Positions 51,018 to 59,676 of a stretch of DNA of 64,000 bases are shown here, piece after piece (position 1 is the stretch's first letter; the number at the start of each line of letters is the position of its first letter). The notes beneath the pieces are model-generated. The model worked only from the letters and a program-made list of their open reading frames with translations. It searched no databases and had not been told where the DNA came from. This DNA comes from Fimisoma sp964619315 (GTDB lineage Bacteria > Bacillota > Clostridia > Peptostreptococcales > Anaerovoracaceae): positions 46,036-110,035 of the forward strand of contig CAZUEH010000003.1 in NCBI GenBank assembly GCA_964619315.1, in the 5' to 3' direction. The translations under genes were made by a program, and so were the position numbers.

Positions 51018-51845
51018 TCAACGTGCCTGTGGGTTTCTTTTTTCGCATGGAACATTCACTTGGCATTTTCCGCAGCCATACCATGGTGCGTGCTTGGCTA
51101 AAACTGAGTTCAAAAAGCTTGAGCAAAGTTCGTGATTTTTGCCCTGCTCAAAGCTAATTGCGTTTACAGGACAATTTTTTAGACATTTTCCGCACATGGT
51201 GCAATTTTCATCGAAGCGCTTAAACTCCTTGTTGTCAGGTGGCAAATCCAATTCAGTAACAATGCTGGTTAGCCTTCCTGCCATGCCCTTCTCGGTTATT
51301 ATCCCCTTGGAAAGACTAAAGGTGCCCATGCCACAAACATATGCCACATGTCGCTCGGACCAATTGATTGTGTGCAGCTTGCCTATACCTTTGTTGTCCT
51401 CGTCGGTGTTTGAAAAAAATCTTTTATCAATAGATGGCGCAATAGTTTTGAATCCACTGGTCTTAAGGTTCTCAACTATAAATTCAGAGAACTTATTTAT
51501 AAAAAACTGTCCCTCAATTCTACCATTTAACCAACCTTTTGATGGATAGCTCATGTCCAATTTGTTACTATTTCTTATTGCTTCTGTATATGGTAAGAAG
51601 AAGGACACCACAGATTTTCCGCTTGAAAGCCAATCTTCTGGCAACACAAAATGTTCTCCAATTACTCCTTCTGCTTGCAGCCCTCTAAACTTTGTATCGT
51701 CTGCCTTAGCTATTGCAATAAGCGGCTCTTCAAATATTTTTGTCGAAACAAGTTCGTCCGATAGAGCTTTTACTTTCGAGATATAATTGAACTCCGATGT
51801 CAGTGTGTATCTATTAGCGTTTTCAAGCAATGCTTGTATATCCAT
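51018..51845 (-). CDS. Epoxyqueuosine reductase-like 4Fe-4S protein
   Basis: 275 residues, with an N-terminal QueG-like domain (FFLPYTEAIRNSNKLDMSYPSKGWLNG, WSERHVAYVCGMGTFSLSKGIITEKGMAGRLTSIVT-type pattern) and C-terminal Fe-S ligands CTMCGKCLKNCPVNAI plus a later CGKCQVNVPC. Full-length QueG needs cobalamin and two 4Fe-4S clusters. Here the second motif is short and irregular, and the protein is about 100 residues shorter than QueG. It is a QueG relative of unknown substrate. Monocistronic, with a divergent marR gene. Confidence 0.75.
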   Translation of the reverse strand: MDIQALLENANRYTLTSEFNYISKVKALSDELVSTKIFEEPLIAIAKADDTKFRGLQAEGVIGEHFVLPEDWLSSGKSVVSFFLPYTEAIRNSNKLDMSYPSKGWLNGRIEGQFFINKFSEFIVENLKTSGFKTIAPSIDKRFFSNTDEDNKGIGKLHTINWSERHVAYVCGMGTFSLSKGIITEKGMAGRLTSIVTELDLPPDNKEFKRFDENCTMCGKCLKNCPVNAISFEQGKNHELCSSFLNSVLAKHAPWYGCGKCQVNVPCEKRNPQAR

Positions 51846-51982
51846 ATTCCGCCCTCCAAATTTTTCCTTGATTAGGTGTTCATAAAATTATTATACAGCA
51901 AACCTTAGTGTTCTAAAAGCACTTTACTTCGCCTCAATCTTTGGTATGAATTTGACCATCAGGGGATTATATGACACAAATT

Positions 51983-52013
51983 AGTTGACAACTCAACCGC
52001 CCTTTGTTACTCT
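51983..52013 (+). promoter_or_regulatory. marR-MATE promoter with overlapping palindrome
   Basis: TTGACA at 51985-51990, 17 bases, TACTCT at 52008-52013. The 11-base palindrome AGTTGACAACT (51983-51993) covers the -35, a likely MarR operator for autorepression. Confidence 0.5.
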
Positions 52014-52033
52014 ATGCTTAGGTGGTGATAAAC

Positions 52034-52501
52034 ATGAAACAAAGCATGCTAAGAAATATAACCGTACTTTTTCGTAAGAGTCAGTCTTGTCTGAGTGTTT
52101 TGCTGAGCAAATATAACCTTGCGGCAGCAGAACAACCTTTTTTTACAGTGTTGCAAAAAAACGATGGCGTTACCCAAGATGAACTTTCATCTCTAGTCGG
52201 TGTTGACAAATCTGCAACTGCTCGAACCGTAAAAGCCTTGGAAGAAAAGGGATATGTTACACGAGTACAAAATACACAGGACAAACGAGAAAACCGCGTG
52301 TTCTTGACAGCAAAGGCAAGGAAGCTTTGGCCGGATGTCCTACGGGATTTGATGCGTTTTAATGAGCTTCTTACTCAAGATATTGACACTGATACTCTAG
52401 ATATTATGTATGCTTCGCTAAAGAAAATAGAAGAAAACGCAATTTATTTGTCTAAGAATAAAGATATTGTTTTGGAACAGCGAGGTAAGGAAAATGAATA
52501 A
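52034..52501 (+). CDS. MarR family transcriptional regulator
   Basis: 155-residue winged-helix regulator: TVLQKNDGVTQDELSSLVGVDKSATARTVKALEEKGYVTRVQNTQDKRENRVFLT-type HTH and wing. It overlaps the MATE gene by eight bases, indicating co-transcription and probable control of that efflux pump. The start at 52034 follows AGGTGGTG; the GTG at 52022 is inside that site. Confidence 0.9.
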   Translation: MKQSMLRNITVLFRKSQSCLSVLLSKYNLAAAEQPFFTVLQKNDGVTQDELSSLVGVDKSATARTVKALEEKGYVTRVQNTQDKRENRVFLTAKARKLWPDVLRDLMRFNELLTQDIDTDTLDIMYASLKKIEENAIYLSKNKDIVLEQRGKENE

Positions 52502-53909
52502 TAAAAATGCGAGCGCGACCGACGCACCCATAGGGACCCCACTTGGCTCCGCCCCCGTTACAAGTCTAATACGCAAGTTCGCAATTCCTTCCATTATTAG
52601 TATGCTTGTTAGTGCCGCGTACAATATCACAGACCAGATATTTATTGGTCAAGTTGTTGGGATGCTCGGAAATGCAGCGACAAACGTTGCTTTTCCAACG
52701 GTTATTCTGACCGTTGCATTGGCTCAACTTATTGGCGTAGGAACCTCCGCTAATTTTAATATTAGCATGGGCGCTAAAAAAACAGAAGAAGCTTCACGCT
52801 ATATTGGAACAGGCCTCACTCTGTTGGCTATTTGCGGCCCATTACTTATGCTTCTTGTGTTCTTATTCAAGACTCCTATCCTTCTTGTTTGCGGGGCTAC
52901 GGAAAACGTCCTTCCTCTTGCAAGCATGTATCTAGGGATAACAGCAATTGGCCTACCATTTTTACTTTTCACAAATGGTGGAAGCAACATCATACGTGCA
53001 GATGGCAGCCCTTCATATTCTATGATAATGGTATCATCTGGTGCCATTTTAAATGTTTTTCTTGATTGGCTCTTCATGTTTGTATTTGAATGGGGCATTC
53101 AGGGTGCGGCGGTAGCAACAGTTATCAGCCAGATAGTTTCCTTTACAATCTGCCTTTGGTATTTTCCACGTTTCAAGGCTTTCAAAATTAAGGCAACCAT
53201 GTTGCGCGTTAAACTTAACACCACTGTTGCAATTGTAAAACTCGGAACTTCCAATTTTATTAACCACTCTATCATGATGCTTGTTAACATTGTAATGAAC
53301 AATGCTCTCATATATTATGGTGCCTTTGCCGCATACGGTAGCGATATCCCTCTCGCCGTTTCCGGAATTGTTGCCAAGCTGAACAGTGTTATGGTAGCGT
53401 TTTGCGTGGGCCTAGCGCAAGGTTGTCAGCCTATACATGGTTTCAACATGGGTGCTAAAAACTATGCACGAATCAAAGAGACATATAAAAAGGCGCTTTC
53501 TATAGCTTTAGTCATAAGCCTTTTTGCCTTTGTCTTATTCCAAGTTTTTCCGCGCCAAATAATTAGTATCTTTGGTTCTGGCGATGAACTATACTTTGAG
53601 TTTGCAGAACGCTACTTGCGTATTTTTATGATGATGATTTGCGTGTATGGCGTTCAACCTCTTACGGTAAATTATTTTACTGGCATCGGCGACGCAAAAC
53701 GCGGGATTTTATTGTCACTTTCAAGGCAAGGCTTTTTCCTCATTCCGTCACTCATTATTTTGCCAATGCTTTTTGGACTGGACGGCGTCCTATATTCAGG
53801 CCCGATTGCTGACGCATTGGCCTGCATACTCTCGTTGCTATTAGTCGCACAAAGTTTCAAAAGAATGACTGTTTTGCAGCAAGCAGAGGACAAATTATCA
53901 GAGCAATAG
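52494..53909 (+). CDS. MATE family multidrug efflux transporter
   Basis: 471 residues with 12 membrane helices in two halves. Typical MATE segments are LIRKFAIPSIISMLVSAAYNITDQIFIG and QIFIGQVVG near the N-terminus, and GLAQGCQPIHGFNMGAKNYARIKET in the middle. It exports drugs by Na+ or H+ antiport. The start at 52494 follows GAGGTAAGGA, inside the MarR end. The MarR regulator upstream probably represses it. Confidence 0.93.
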   Translation: MNNKNASATDAPIGTPLGSAPVTSLIRKFAIPSIISMLVSAAYNITDQIFIGQVVGMLGNAATNVAFPTVILTVALAQLIGVGTSANFNISMGAKKTEEASRYIGTGLTLLAICGPLLMLLVFLFKTPILLVCGATENVLPLASMYLGITAIGLPFLLFTNGGSNIIRADGSPSYSMIMVSSGAILNVFLDWLFMFVFEWGIQGAAVATVISQIVSFTICLWYFPRFKAFKIKATMLRVKLNTTVAIVKLGTSNFINHSIMMLVNIVMNNALIYYGAFAAYGSDIPLAVSGIVAKLNSVMVAFCVGLAQGCQPIHGFNMGAKNYARIKETYKKALSIALVISLFAFVLFQVFPRQIISIFGSGDELYFEFAERYLRIFMMMICVYGVQPLTVNYFTGIGDAKRGILLSLSRQGFFLIPSLIILPMLFGLDGVLYSGPIADALACILSLLLVAQSFKRMTVLQQAEDKLSEQ

Positions 53910-53948
53910 TTAATATCGACTATATCTCGTTCCTTCTTGGATTGTATG

Positions 53949-53977
53949 AAAAAAGAGAGGTCAAGCCTCTCTTTTTT
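53949..53977. terminator. Terminator shared by the MATE gene and tRNA-Leu
   Basis: Hairpin AAAAGAGAGG / CCTCTCTTTT around a five-base loop, with A and T tracts on both sides; terminates both the plus-strand MATE gene and the minus-strand tRNA-Leu. Confidence 0.88.
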
Positions 53978-54063
53978 GGTGCGGATAAAAGGACTCGAAC
54001 CTTCATGAAGTAATCTTCACACGGACCTGAACCGTGCGCGTCTGCCAATTCCGCCATATCCGC
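53977..54063 (-). tRNA. tRNA-Leu (anticodon CAG)
   Basis: 87 bases on the minus strand with acceptor stem GCGGATA/TATCCGC, discriminator A and encoded CCA. The anticodon loop TTCAGGT within ACGG/CCGT gives anticodon CAG (reads CTG). The long variable arm (GTGAAGATTACTTCAT-type) marks a class II tRNA, as expected for Leu. T arm GAAGG-TTCGAGT-CCTTT. Confidence 0.96.
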
Positions 54064-54119
54064 AAGTATATAATATCATTGTTCAAATCTTGAACATCCT
54101 TACTATACACCATCCTTAT

Positions 54120-55259
54120 TTAAACTTCAATCGCTACTTCCTTCTTTTTAAGTCTCTTATATACGTTCTTTCTTATCAAGGCATATATCACTGAGAACAA
54201 AGGAATAAATACTATTATTCCAAGTATTCCTGATACATTTCCGCCTACGATTACTGCAAGAAGCGTCCAGATGGCAGGTAGACCGACAGAGCCACCTACC
54301 ACTCTTGGGTATATGATTTGTCCTTCTATTTGCTGAATCACAAAGAATATAATTACAAACCACATGAGCTGCTTCAAACTTACTACCGCTATGAGCATTG
54401 CGCCCAAGGCTAGTCCAATAAAGGCTCCAATGTACGGAATAATTGACATGGATCCTATGATTATGGCAATAGTTCCAGCATATGGGAAGTTGCCAATAAA
54501 TAGCACGACGGCGAACATTGATCCGAGGATTACTGCTTCAAGGCATTGCCCCGACAAGAACCCTGCAAATATTTTGTATGACATCGAACCTACTTCGCAA
54601 AGCTCATCAGCCCATGATTTTTTTAGATAAGCATATAGAAGCTGCTTCGCTTGTCTGCCTAGTTTTCTTTTGCTAGCAAGGATATAAAGTGCGAAGAATA
54701 AGCCAAACACGAAGTTGCTCAAAACACTGAACACGCTTGTTGCTGCCTGACCCGCTGTAGTCAATATTGTAATAGCCCAATCTTTTATATGATCCGAAAT
54801 TTGATCCAATTGAAGCTCTGGAAAGTATTTTTCTATGAGATCAGTGTTGATTCCTCGTTCATCTAAAAATTGAATCCACCCTGGATATTCCTTTTGAACT
54901 ATTTCGGCAATGCTTTTTACCGACTCCACTAAGTGAGGAAAAATTACATTTCCAACATAATAAATCACTCCAATAAATATAGCTAGTGTCACAACTATGC
55001 AAAGAGGTGTCTTGGCTTTTTCCAGAGCTTTGTTGTGCTCCTTTTGTTGAAGTTTGTCTATCTGTCTTTCAAAGAAGCTCATCGGAACATTCATGATAAA
55101 AGCAATAGCTCCGCCTACGATTAGTGGCATGAATAGTCCGATTCCAAGGCTGACTACTCCGAGAACTTTTTCTAAGTTGAACAAGCCAACAAAGAGAACT
55201 ATTCCAACTATTATAAGTATCAGATTCTGTTTGAATTTGTTGTCGGGTTTTATATCCAT
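54120..55259 (-). CDS. AI-2E family transporter (PerM-like)
   Basis: 379-residue membrane protein with seven to eight helices. Family features: FMNVPMSFFERQIDKL near the N-terminus, PYAGTIAIIIGSMSIIPYIGAFIGLALGA in the middle, and VVGGSVGLPAIWTLLAVIVGGNVSGILG at the C-terminus. Members are exporters or permeases of varied solutes; the AI-2 role is not established here. It begins 115 bases after the GT51 gene's end and has its own start AGGAAATAGGCG. Confidence 0.9.
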   Translation of the reverse strand: MDIKPDNKFKQNLILIIVGIVLFVGLFNLEKVLGVVSLGIGLFMPLIVGGAIAFIMNVPMSFFERQIDKLQQKEHNKALEKAKTPLCIVVTLAIFIGVIYYVGNVIFPHLVESVKSIAEIVQKEYPGWIQFLDERGINTDLIEKYFPELQLDQISDHIKDWAITILTTAGQAATSVFSVLSNFVFGLFFALYILASKRKLGRQAKQLLYAYLKKSWADELCEVGSMSYKIFAGFLSGQCLEAVILGSMFAVVLFIGNFPYAGTIAIIIGSMSIIPYIGAFIGLALGAMLIAVVSLKQLMWFVIIFFVIQQIEGQIIYPRVVGGSVGLPAIWTLLAVIVGGNVSGILGIIVFIPLFSVIYALIRKNVYKRLKKKEVAIEV

Positions 55260-55339
55260 AATTTCGCCTATTTCCTTTTGCTGTTATTTTACAAGGTATC
55301 TCGCCTTTTGTAAAGTGGAAAGGCAATGTGAAAAAGCAA

Positions 55340-55363
55340 ATCCCAAATCGTGAAATTTGGGAT
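55340..55363 (-). terminator. Terminator of the GT51 gene
   Basis: Perfect hairpin ATCCCAAAT / ATTTGGGAT with a six-base loop, then TTTGCTTTTTC on the minus strand, 12 bases after the stop. Confidence 0.85.
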
Positions 55364-55374
55364 ACTTGTTTGTT

Positions 55375-56052
55375 TTATTGAATTTCGCCAGCTTCTATGT
55401 AGCCTTCTTTGACCATAGCCTCTATTACCTGTTGGCGTCTTTCTTCTGCTAAAACAGGGTTAGCATCTGGCGAATAAGCCGACGGCGCGTTGGGGATTCC
55501 AGCCAGCATAGTGCTTTCATAACTATTAAGCTGATATGGCAATTTGCCAAAATATCCTTGGCTAGCATCATAGATGCCATAATATCCCGACCCAAAATAT
55601 ATCATGTTCACATAAAGCTCTAAAATTTCGTCCTTTTCATAAAGCTTCTCTATGTCTCTGGCCACTAATATTTCCGCCATTTTTCGAGACATTTTCTTAT
55701 CTTGATCAAAGTACATGGTTCGGGCTACCTGTTGGGTTATGGTGCTTCCACCTTCCACCAACTCACCGGCTTTTATGTTGCTTACAAAAGCTCTTCCAAC
55801 CGAAAGTAAGTCGTACCCTTTGTGGTACTCAAATCTTTTGTCTTCCACCGCAATGATTCCATCGATATAGGTTTCTGGCAGTTGACTGTATGGCGTGTAA
55901 TGATCCATTGCCTGAATTTGTGCCACCTTGTCTTCTATCGGCGTTTCAGCTATAGCACCCTTGTACATTTGCAAGGCACCATAATAGGTTGCACCTGCTG
56001 CGAATGCTGCAATAAGCAATATTATTACTATTAATCGTTTAATTAGCTTCAT
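55375..56052 (-). CDS. Monofunctional peptidoglycan glycosyltransferase (GT51)
   Basis: 225 residues with an N-terminal membrane anchor (residues ~7-25) and a GT51 domain: AVEDKRFEYHKGYDLLSVGRAF (catalytic Glu), GGSTITQQVARTMYF, KMAEILVARDIEKLYEKDEILELYVNMIYFGSGYYGI. It lacks a transpeptidase domain, so it only polymerises glycan strands from lipid II. The start at 56052 follows GAAGGA; the upstream ATG at 56091 lies inside the GntR gene. It overlaps the GntR gene by 14 bases. Confidence 0.92.
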   Translation of the reverse strand: MKLIKRLIVIILLIAAFAAGATYYGALQMYKGAIAETPIEDKVAQIQAMDHYTPYSQLPETYIDGIIAVEDKRFEYHKGYDLLSVGRAFVSNIKAGELVEGGSTITQQVARTMYFDQDKKMSRKMAEILVARDIEKLYEKDEILELYVNMIYFGSGYYGIYDASQGYFGKLPYQLNSYESTMLAGIPNAPSAYSPDANPVLAEERRQQVIEAMVKEGYIEAGEIQ

Positions 56053-56731
56053 TGTCCTTCTCGTTTCGGAATAAGGTCTCGCCCGCATCAATTACGAATT
56101 GTTTCAGCTTGGAAATATGCTCTTCTGCAACGATCTTTGCTCTTTCAGAATTTCCACTCAAAATAGCTTCTTCTATTTCTTCATGCTCCATAGGCATTCT
56201 TTCATATCTTGAGAAATCTTCATAATATATGTATCTGAATCTCAAGGCCAATTCTTGTACTTGGGAAAGAAGCTGTGTTAGAGTGTCGTTTCCACTAAAG
56301 CTTCCTATAATCTGGTGGAAAACCTCGTCACATCTTATTATTTCTTCTGTGTCCGCATTGTTAACTGCATCCATATATTCGCCATTAGCCTTTATGAACG
56401 CCTGCTTTTCTTCCTCAGTAACTTTTTCTGCTGACAAAGCTGCTGCCATTCCCTCAAGATATTGACGTACCTCAAGAATATCAAGCATATCTTTTACAGA
56501 TATGTCAGAGGCATATGCGCCTCTTCTTGGCTCGATAGTTACCAAACTTTCTTTTTCTAATTTTCTAATGGCTTCTCTTATAGGAGTTCTGCTCACACCC
56601 ATTTCTTCCGCCAATTCTACTTCCATCATACGAGTTCCCGGAAGGATTTCTCCCACAAGAATCTGTCTCTTTAATTCTTCGTACACAAGTTCTCTCAAAG
56701 GTCTGTGATTTTGTAAATCTAAGTTTAACAT
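56039..56731 (-). CDS. GntR family transcriptional regulator (FadR/FCD subfamily)
   Basis: 230 residues: winged-helix N-terminus (residues ~10-75, LVYEELKRQILVGEILPGTRMMEVELAEEMGVSRTPIREAIRKLE) and C-terminal FCD domain (~85-215) with metal/ligand residues in DEVFHQIIGSFSGNDTLTQLL and EHEEIEEAILSGNSERAKIVAEEHI. It follows ispE by 24 bases and overlaps the GT51 gene; its regulon is unknown and neither neighbour is a typical metabolic target of FCD regulators. Confidence 0.92.
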   Translation of the reverse strand: MLNLDLQNHRPLRELVYEELKRQILVGEILPGTRMMEVELAEEMGVSRTPIREAIRKLEKESLVTIEPRRGAYASDISVKDMLDILEVRQYLEGMAAALSAEKVTEEEKQAFIKANGEYMDAVNNADTEEIIRCDEVFHQIIGSFSGNDTLTQLLSQVQELALRFRYIYYEDFSRYERMPMEHEEIEEAILSGNSERAKIVAEEHISKLKQFVIDAGETLFRNEKDNEAN

Positions 56732-56755
56732 TTTTCCCCTCCGTTTTGGATATTT

Positions 56756-57655
56756 CTATAGCGTTACTGCCCAATAGGCTACGTAACCTTTCTTTCTCAT
56801 ATACGCACATGCTTTTTTTGCAGGTCCGACTCGGTCAAAGATTCCAAACACTGTTGGTCCGCTGCCAGTCATAAGTACCTTTGCTGCAAAAGTTTCTGCA
56901 CTAATCTTATCTTTTATATTTTTTACTTCTGGATAATGTTTTAATGTGTACTCTTCAAGCACATTGATCATGTTATCATACACTATTTGCTTATTCCCTT
57001 TTGACAAAGCATCTACCAAGAGGTTTGTATTAGGTCTTTCAACAATAGTGCAATCATCTATCCCACGATACACTTCTTTGGTTGATACCCCAAATGAGGG
57101 TTTTACCAGAAGCAAAGCTTTTTTGAACTTGGTTCTCATAGGAGTGACTTCGGTTCCAGTTCCTTGGCAAAGGGCACATCCAAAATCAGTGTTTTGGCTA
57201 AGTACGCAGAAAGGAACATCTGCACCCAGTTTAGCCCCTATTTCACACAGTTTTTCTGTGTCAAGGCCTAACTTCCATAACCTGTTTAGCGCTACCAGTA
57301 CGGCGGCTCCATTGCCACTGCCTCCGGCTAACCCTGCCGATACAGGTAAGTGCTTCTCGATGTATATTTCCACCAATCCTGGTCCGACTTGGTCTGCGAA
57401 AAGGTCGATCATAGCATCCGCAGCCTTATATGCGAGATTTCTGTTGTCAGTCGGCAAGTAGGGCTTGTTGCACTTAATCTTTATATCTATGGCCTTGTTA
57501 TTACTCTTGGGCTTATGGGTCCATTTTACGTTGACTTCGTCATACAAAGATATCTTCTGCATAACCGTATCCAACTCGTGATATCCGTCTTCTCGTACAC
57601 CACTGATATCTAAGGACAGATTTACTTTGCCATAAGACCTTATCTTTGTCTCCAT
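56756..57655 (-). CDS. ispE: 4-diphosphocytidyl-2-C-methyl-D-erythritol kinase IspE
   Basis: 299-residue GHMP kinase of the MEP isoprenoid pathway. Motifs: SYGKVNLSLDISGVREDGYHELDTVMQ at the N-terminus, the ATP-binding PVSAGLAGGSGNGAAVL, and VLMTGSGPTVFGIF at the C-terminus. Length is normal. It is the first gene of a run with the GntR regulator and the GT51 gene, and it has its own space after the Ig-protein terminator. Confidence 0.95.
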   Translation of the reverse strand: METKIRSYGKVNLSLDISGVREDGYHELDTVMQKISLYDEVNVKWTHKPKSNNKAIDIKIKCNKPYLPTDNRNLAYKAADAMIDLFADQVGPGLVEIYIEKHLPVSAGLAGGSGNGAAVLVALNRLWKLGLDTEKLCEIGAKLGADVPFCVLSQNTDFGCALCQGTGTEVTPMRTKFKKALLLVKPSFGVSTKEVYRGIDDCTIVERPNTNLLVDALSKGNKQIVYDNMINVLEEYTLKHYPEVKNIKDKISAETFAAKVLMTGSGPTVFGIFDRVGPAKKACAYMRKKGYVAYWAVTL

Positions 57656-57674
57656 ATCTTGCCTCCTTAGAAAA

Positions 57675-57699
57675 ATGAGAGGAATATAGGGCCTCTCAT
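57675..57699 (-). terminator. Terminator of the Ig/histone-tail gene
   Basis: Perfect hairpin ATGAGAGG / CCTCTCAT around a nine-base loop, followed by TTTTTC on the minus strand, about 12 bases after the stop codon. Confidence 0.82.
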
Positions 57700-57711
57700 C
57701 TATTCTTTAAG

Positions 57712-58539
57712 CTATTTCTTTTCCTTCTTACCTTTAGAGGCTGTTTTCTTTTTTGAACCTTGTGCTTTTGCCTTTTTAGACGCAGCTTTTTTTGCAGCTA
57801 CATATTTGCTGCTTACTGCTGATGCCGGACGTCTTCCTGCTACTTTATATTTGTTAATCTCATCATCGTCATCTTCTTCGTATTCATCTTCGTCGTCTGC
57901 AGGTTTTGACTGTTTTCTGGCTTTTTTCTTATTTTCTTTTTCTATAATTTCTTCTACAGATTTGCCAGTTTCTTTTGCTTTTTTATATGGATTTACTTTT
58001 TCTTCTTTTTTATCTTCTTGTGCTTCTTTTCTCTTGGAACGTGAGGATATTAACAACATACCTCCAAACATTAGAACCATCATACCCATGCTGACCATGG
58101 TGTTAGTGTTTTGGTTCAAAGTTGTAAACTTGATTTCTGTATCTTTTCCTAGAGCGTTACCATGATCGTCGACAAGGTCTCCAGCAATTTTCAATGTGTA
58201 TTCGGTGTTACCTTCTATTTTTACTTCTTTTTTAGTAGTGTTATCTATAAGTACTAGTACTTCACCCTTTTTTCTTTCGTTGTAAAGAATTCTTGTAGGA
58301 AGTTTTTTGCCTTTGCTGTCGTATAGCTGAAAAGCATCTTTATTAGCTTCACCTACTGTTTCCTGAGAAAGATCCTGATTGAAGCGGATTTTTACTCCTA
58401 AGTTGTCTATGGACGCTCCGGTTGAGCCATCTTTTGGAAAGGTTTCCTCAATTGCAAGGTGATCTGCTGCGAAGCAGATGGATGTTGATAGTGTAACTAA
58501 AAGTGCTACTAACGTAAATATCGCACCTAATTTTTTCAT
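57712..58539 (-). CDS. Ig-like (SbsA_Ig) membrane protein with acidic and histone-like basic cytoplasmic tail
   Basis: 275 residues: signal peptide (residues 1-24), an SbsA-type Ig domain outside the cell (~30-140; FPKDGSTGASIDNLGVKIRFNQDL, NTEYTLKIAGDLVDDHGN), a membrane helix (~147-165), then a highly charged cytoplasmic tail. The tail has an acidic block (DDEDEYEEDDDDE) and ends in a Lys/Ala/Ser-rich stretch of ~40 residues (VAAKKAASKKAKAQGSKKK) resembling histone H1-like or nucleic-acid-binding tails. The start ATG shares four bases with the tadA stop. Function unknown. Confidence 0.8.
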   Translation of the reverse strand: MKKLGAIFTLVALLVTLSTSICFAADHLAIEETFPKDGSTGASIDNLGVKIRFNQDLSQETVGEANKDAFQLYDSKGKKLPTRILYNERKKGEVLVLIDNTTKKEVKIEGNTEYTLKIAGDLVDDHGNALGKDTEIKFTTLNQNTNTMVSMGMMVLMFGGMLLISSRSKRKEAQEDKKEEKVNPYKKAKETGKSVEEIIEKENKKKARKQSKPADDEDEYEEDDDDEINKYKVAGRRPASAVSSKYVAAKKAASKKAKAQGSKKKTASKGKKEKK

Positions 58540-59000
58540 TGTTTGTTGTCCTCCAGTTTTTCTTCTTTGCGTCTTCTCAAGTCTATAAAAAAATCTTTAA
58601 GAATTTGACTGCATTCTTCTTGCAGTATTCCTGTTTTTATATTGACATGATGATTCAGTTTCGGCTCTTGCACTATGTTAAACACTGAACCACAGGCTCC
58701 TGTTTTAGGGTCCATAGTACCTATGTACAAATTTTCGATTCTTGACCAGACTATTGCTCCGGCACACATGGAACACGGTTCTGCCGTGACATACATATCA
58801 CAGCCTAAGAGACGCCAGCCTCCAAGTGTTTTGGACGCTTCCCTTATTGCTTCCATTTCTGCATGAACAGTAGGGTCTTTTTTGGTTTCTGTTTTATTGT
58901 AGCCTCTTCCGACAATCACTCCGTCTTTGACTATAACTGCTCCAATTGGAACCTCTCCCAAGTCATAAGCCTTTTGTGCTTCTCTAAGGGCTTCTTTCAT
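58536..59000 (-). CDS. tadA: tRNA-specific adenosine deaminase TadA
   Basis: Converts A34 to inosine in tRNA-Arg(ACG). 154 residues with zinc ligands H46 (HAEMEAI, catalytic E48), C76 and C79 (PCSMCAGAI). The start at 59000 has GGAG seven bases upstream; an ATG at 59012 overlaps that site, and the more distant ATG at 59075 would add 25 residues with no likeness to TadA. It overlaps the Ig-protein gene by four bases, an odd functional pairing. Confidence 0.93.
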   Translation of the reverse strand: MKEALREAQKAYDLGEVPIGAVIVKDGVIVGRGYNKTETKKDPTVHAEMEAIREASKTLGGWRLLGCDMYVTAEPCSMCAGAIVWSRIENLYIGTMDPKTGACGSVFNIVQEPKLNHHVNIKTGILQEECSQILKDFFIDLRRRKEEKLEDNKQ

Positions 59001-59182
59001 AAACTTCTCCATATACTTTGTAATAATACCACAAAGTTGCTTTGAATTCAACTGCATTTTGCATACAAAGAACATCTCAACTCAAAATTTTTTTCTATGC
59101 CGCCCACTTATTATTTTCAGAAAACTCTCCCGCCTCTCGCAAACATAAAAACTAATTGTTGTGTGTTTTTTTCATTTTGGGG

Positions 59183-59211
59183 TTTAAAACCACAAGATAT
59201 ATGGGTATAAT
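59183..59211 (+). promoter_or_regulatory. Promoter of the NrdD-like small gene
   Basis: TTTAAA at 59183-59188, 17 bases, TATAAT at 59206-59211; 40 bases before the ATG. Confidence 0.5.
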
Positions 59212-59250
59212 GTAATTAACTTATATCACGATAATAACAGGAGGTTTATT

Positions 59251-59529
59251 ATGAGCATTCAGATCACAGGAAACGTATCCCCTGCGGAGAAACAGGCATA
59301 CGTAGATTATTTAGAAAAAAAATATAACAGGAAGCTAAAATCACTAGATATTAAAATCGATGACGACTTTGCTGATTTGAATTACGAATTTGAGCAGATG
59401 CCTTTCGAAAGAATTCGCCGAATCACAGGCTACTTAGTTGGAACTATGGACAATTGGAACAATGCCAAGAGTTCAGAAGAGCGTGAGAGAGTTAAGCACG
59501 ATGTTTCCACAGGATTAGAACAGCTATAA
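59251..59529 (+). CDS. Small protein resembling the C-terminal region of anaerobic NTP reductase (NrdD)
   Basis: 92 residues. The segment RITGYLVGTMDNWNNAKSSE and following ERVKHDVS resembles the part of class III ribonucleotide reductases just before the end (the R-I-x-G-Y-L ... W-N-x-A-K ... R-V-K-H pattern), but there is no glycyl-radical loop and no cysteine pair. The rest (VSPAEKQAYVDYLEKKYNRKLKSLD) is helical. AGGAGG precedes the start. Short proteins like this occur in Clostridia, annotated as NrdD-related. It may be a free-standing regulatory or assembly module; function unknown. Confidence 0.6.
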   Translation: MSIQITGNVSPAEKQAYVDYLEKKYNRKLKSLDIKIDDDFADLNYEFEQMPFERIRRITGYLVGTMDNWNNAKSSEERERVKHDVSTGLEQL

Positions 59530-59676
59530 TCCTCTTGCGATGGGGCATGCTAATTTTGTAATTTTTAAAACCAGTCAAAATAATCACAATTTTTCGTATC
59601 TTCCTTGAATTTTTTTGACGGTAGGACTATAATGGACATGTTGTATACAAAAAGTTTAGAAGGAGATACTACATAT

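Noticed and set aside
59251..59529. Truncated pseudogene of nrdD
   Set aside because: It has its own promoter, ribosome site, clean start and stop, and a coherent N-terminal helical part, so it is not simply a broken nrdD 3' end.
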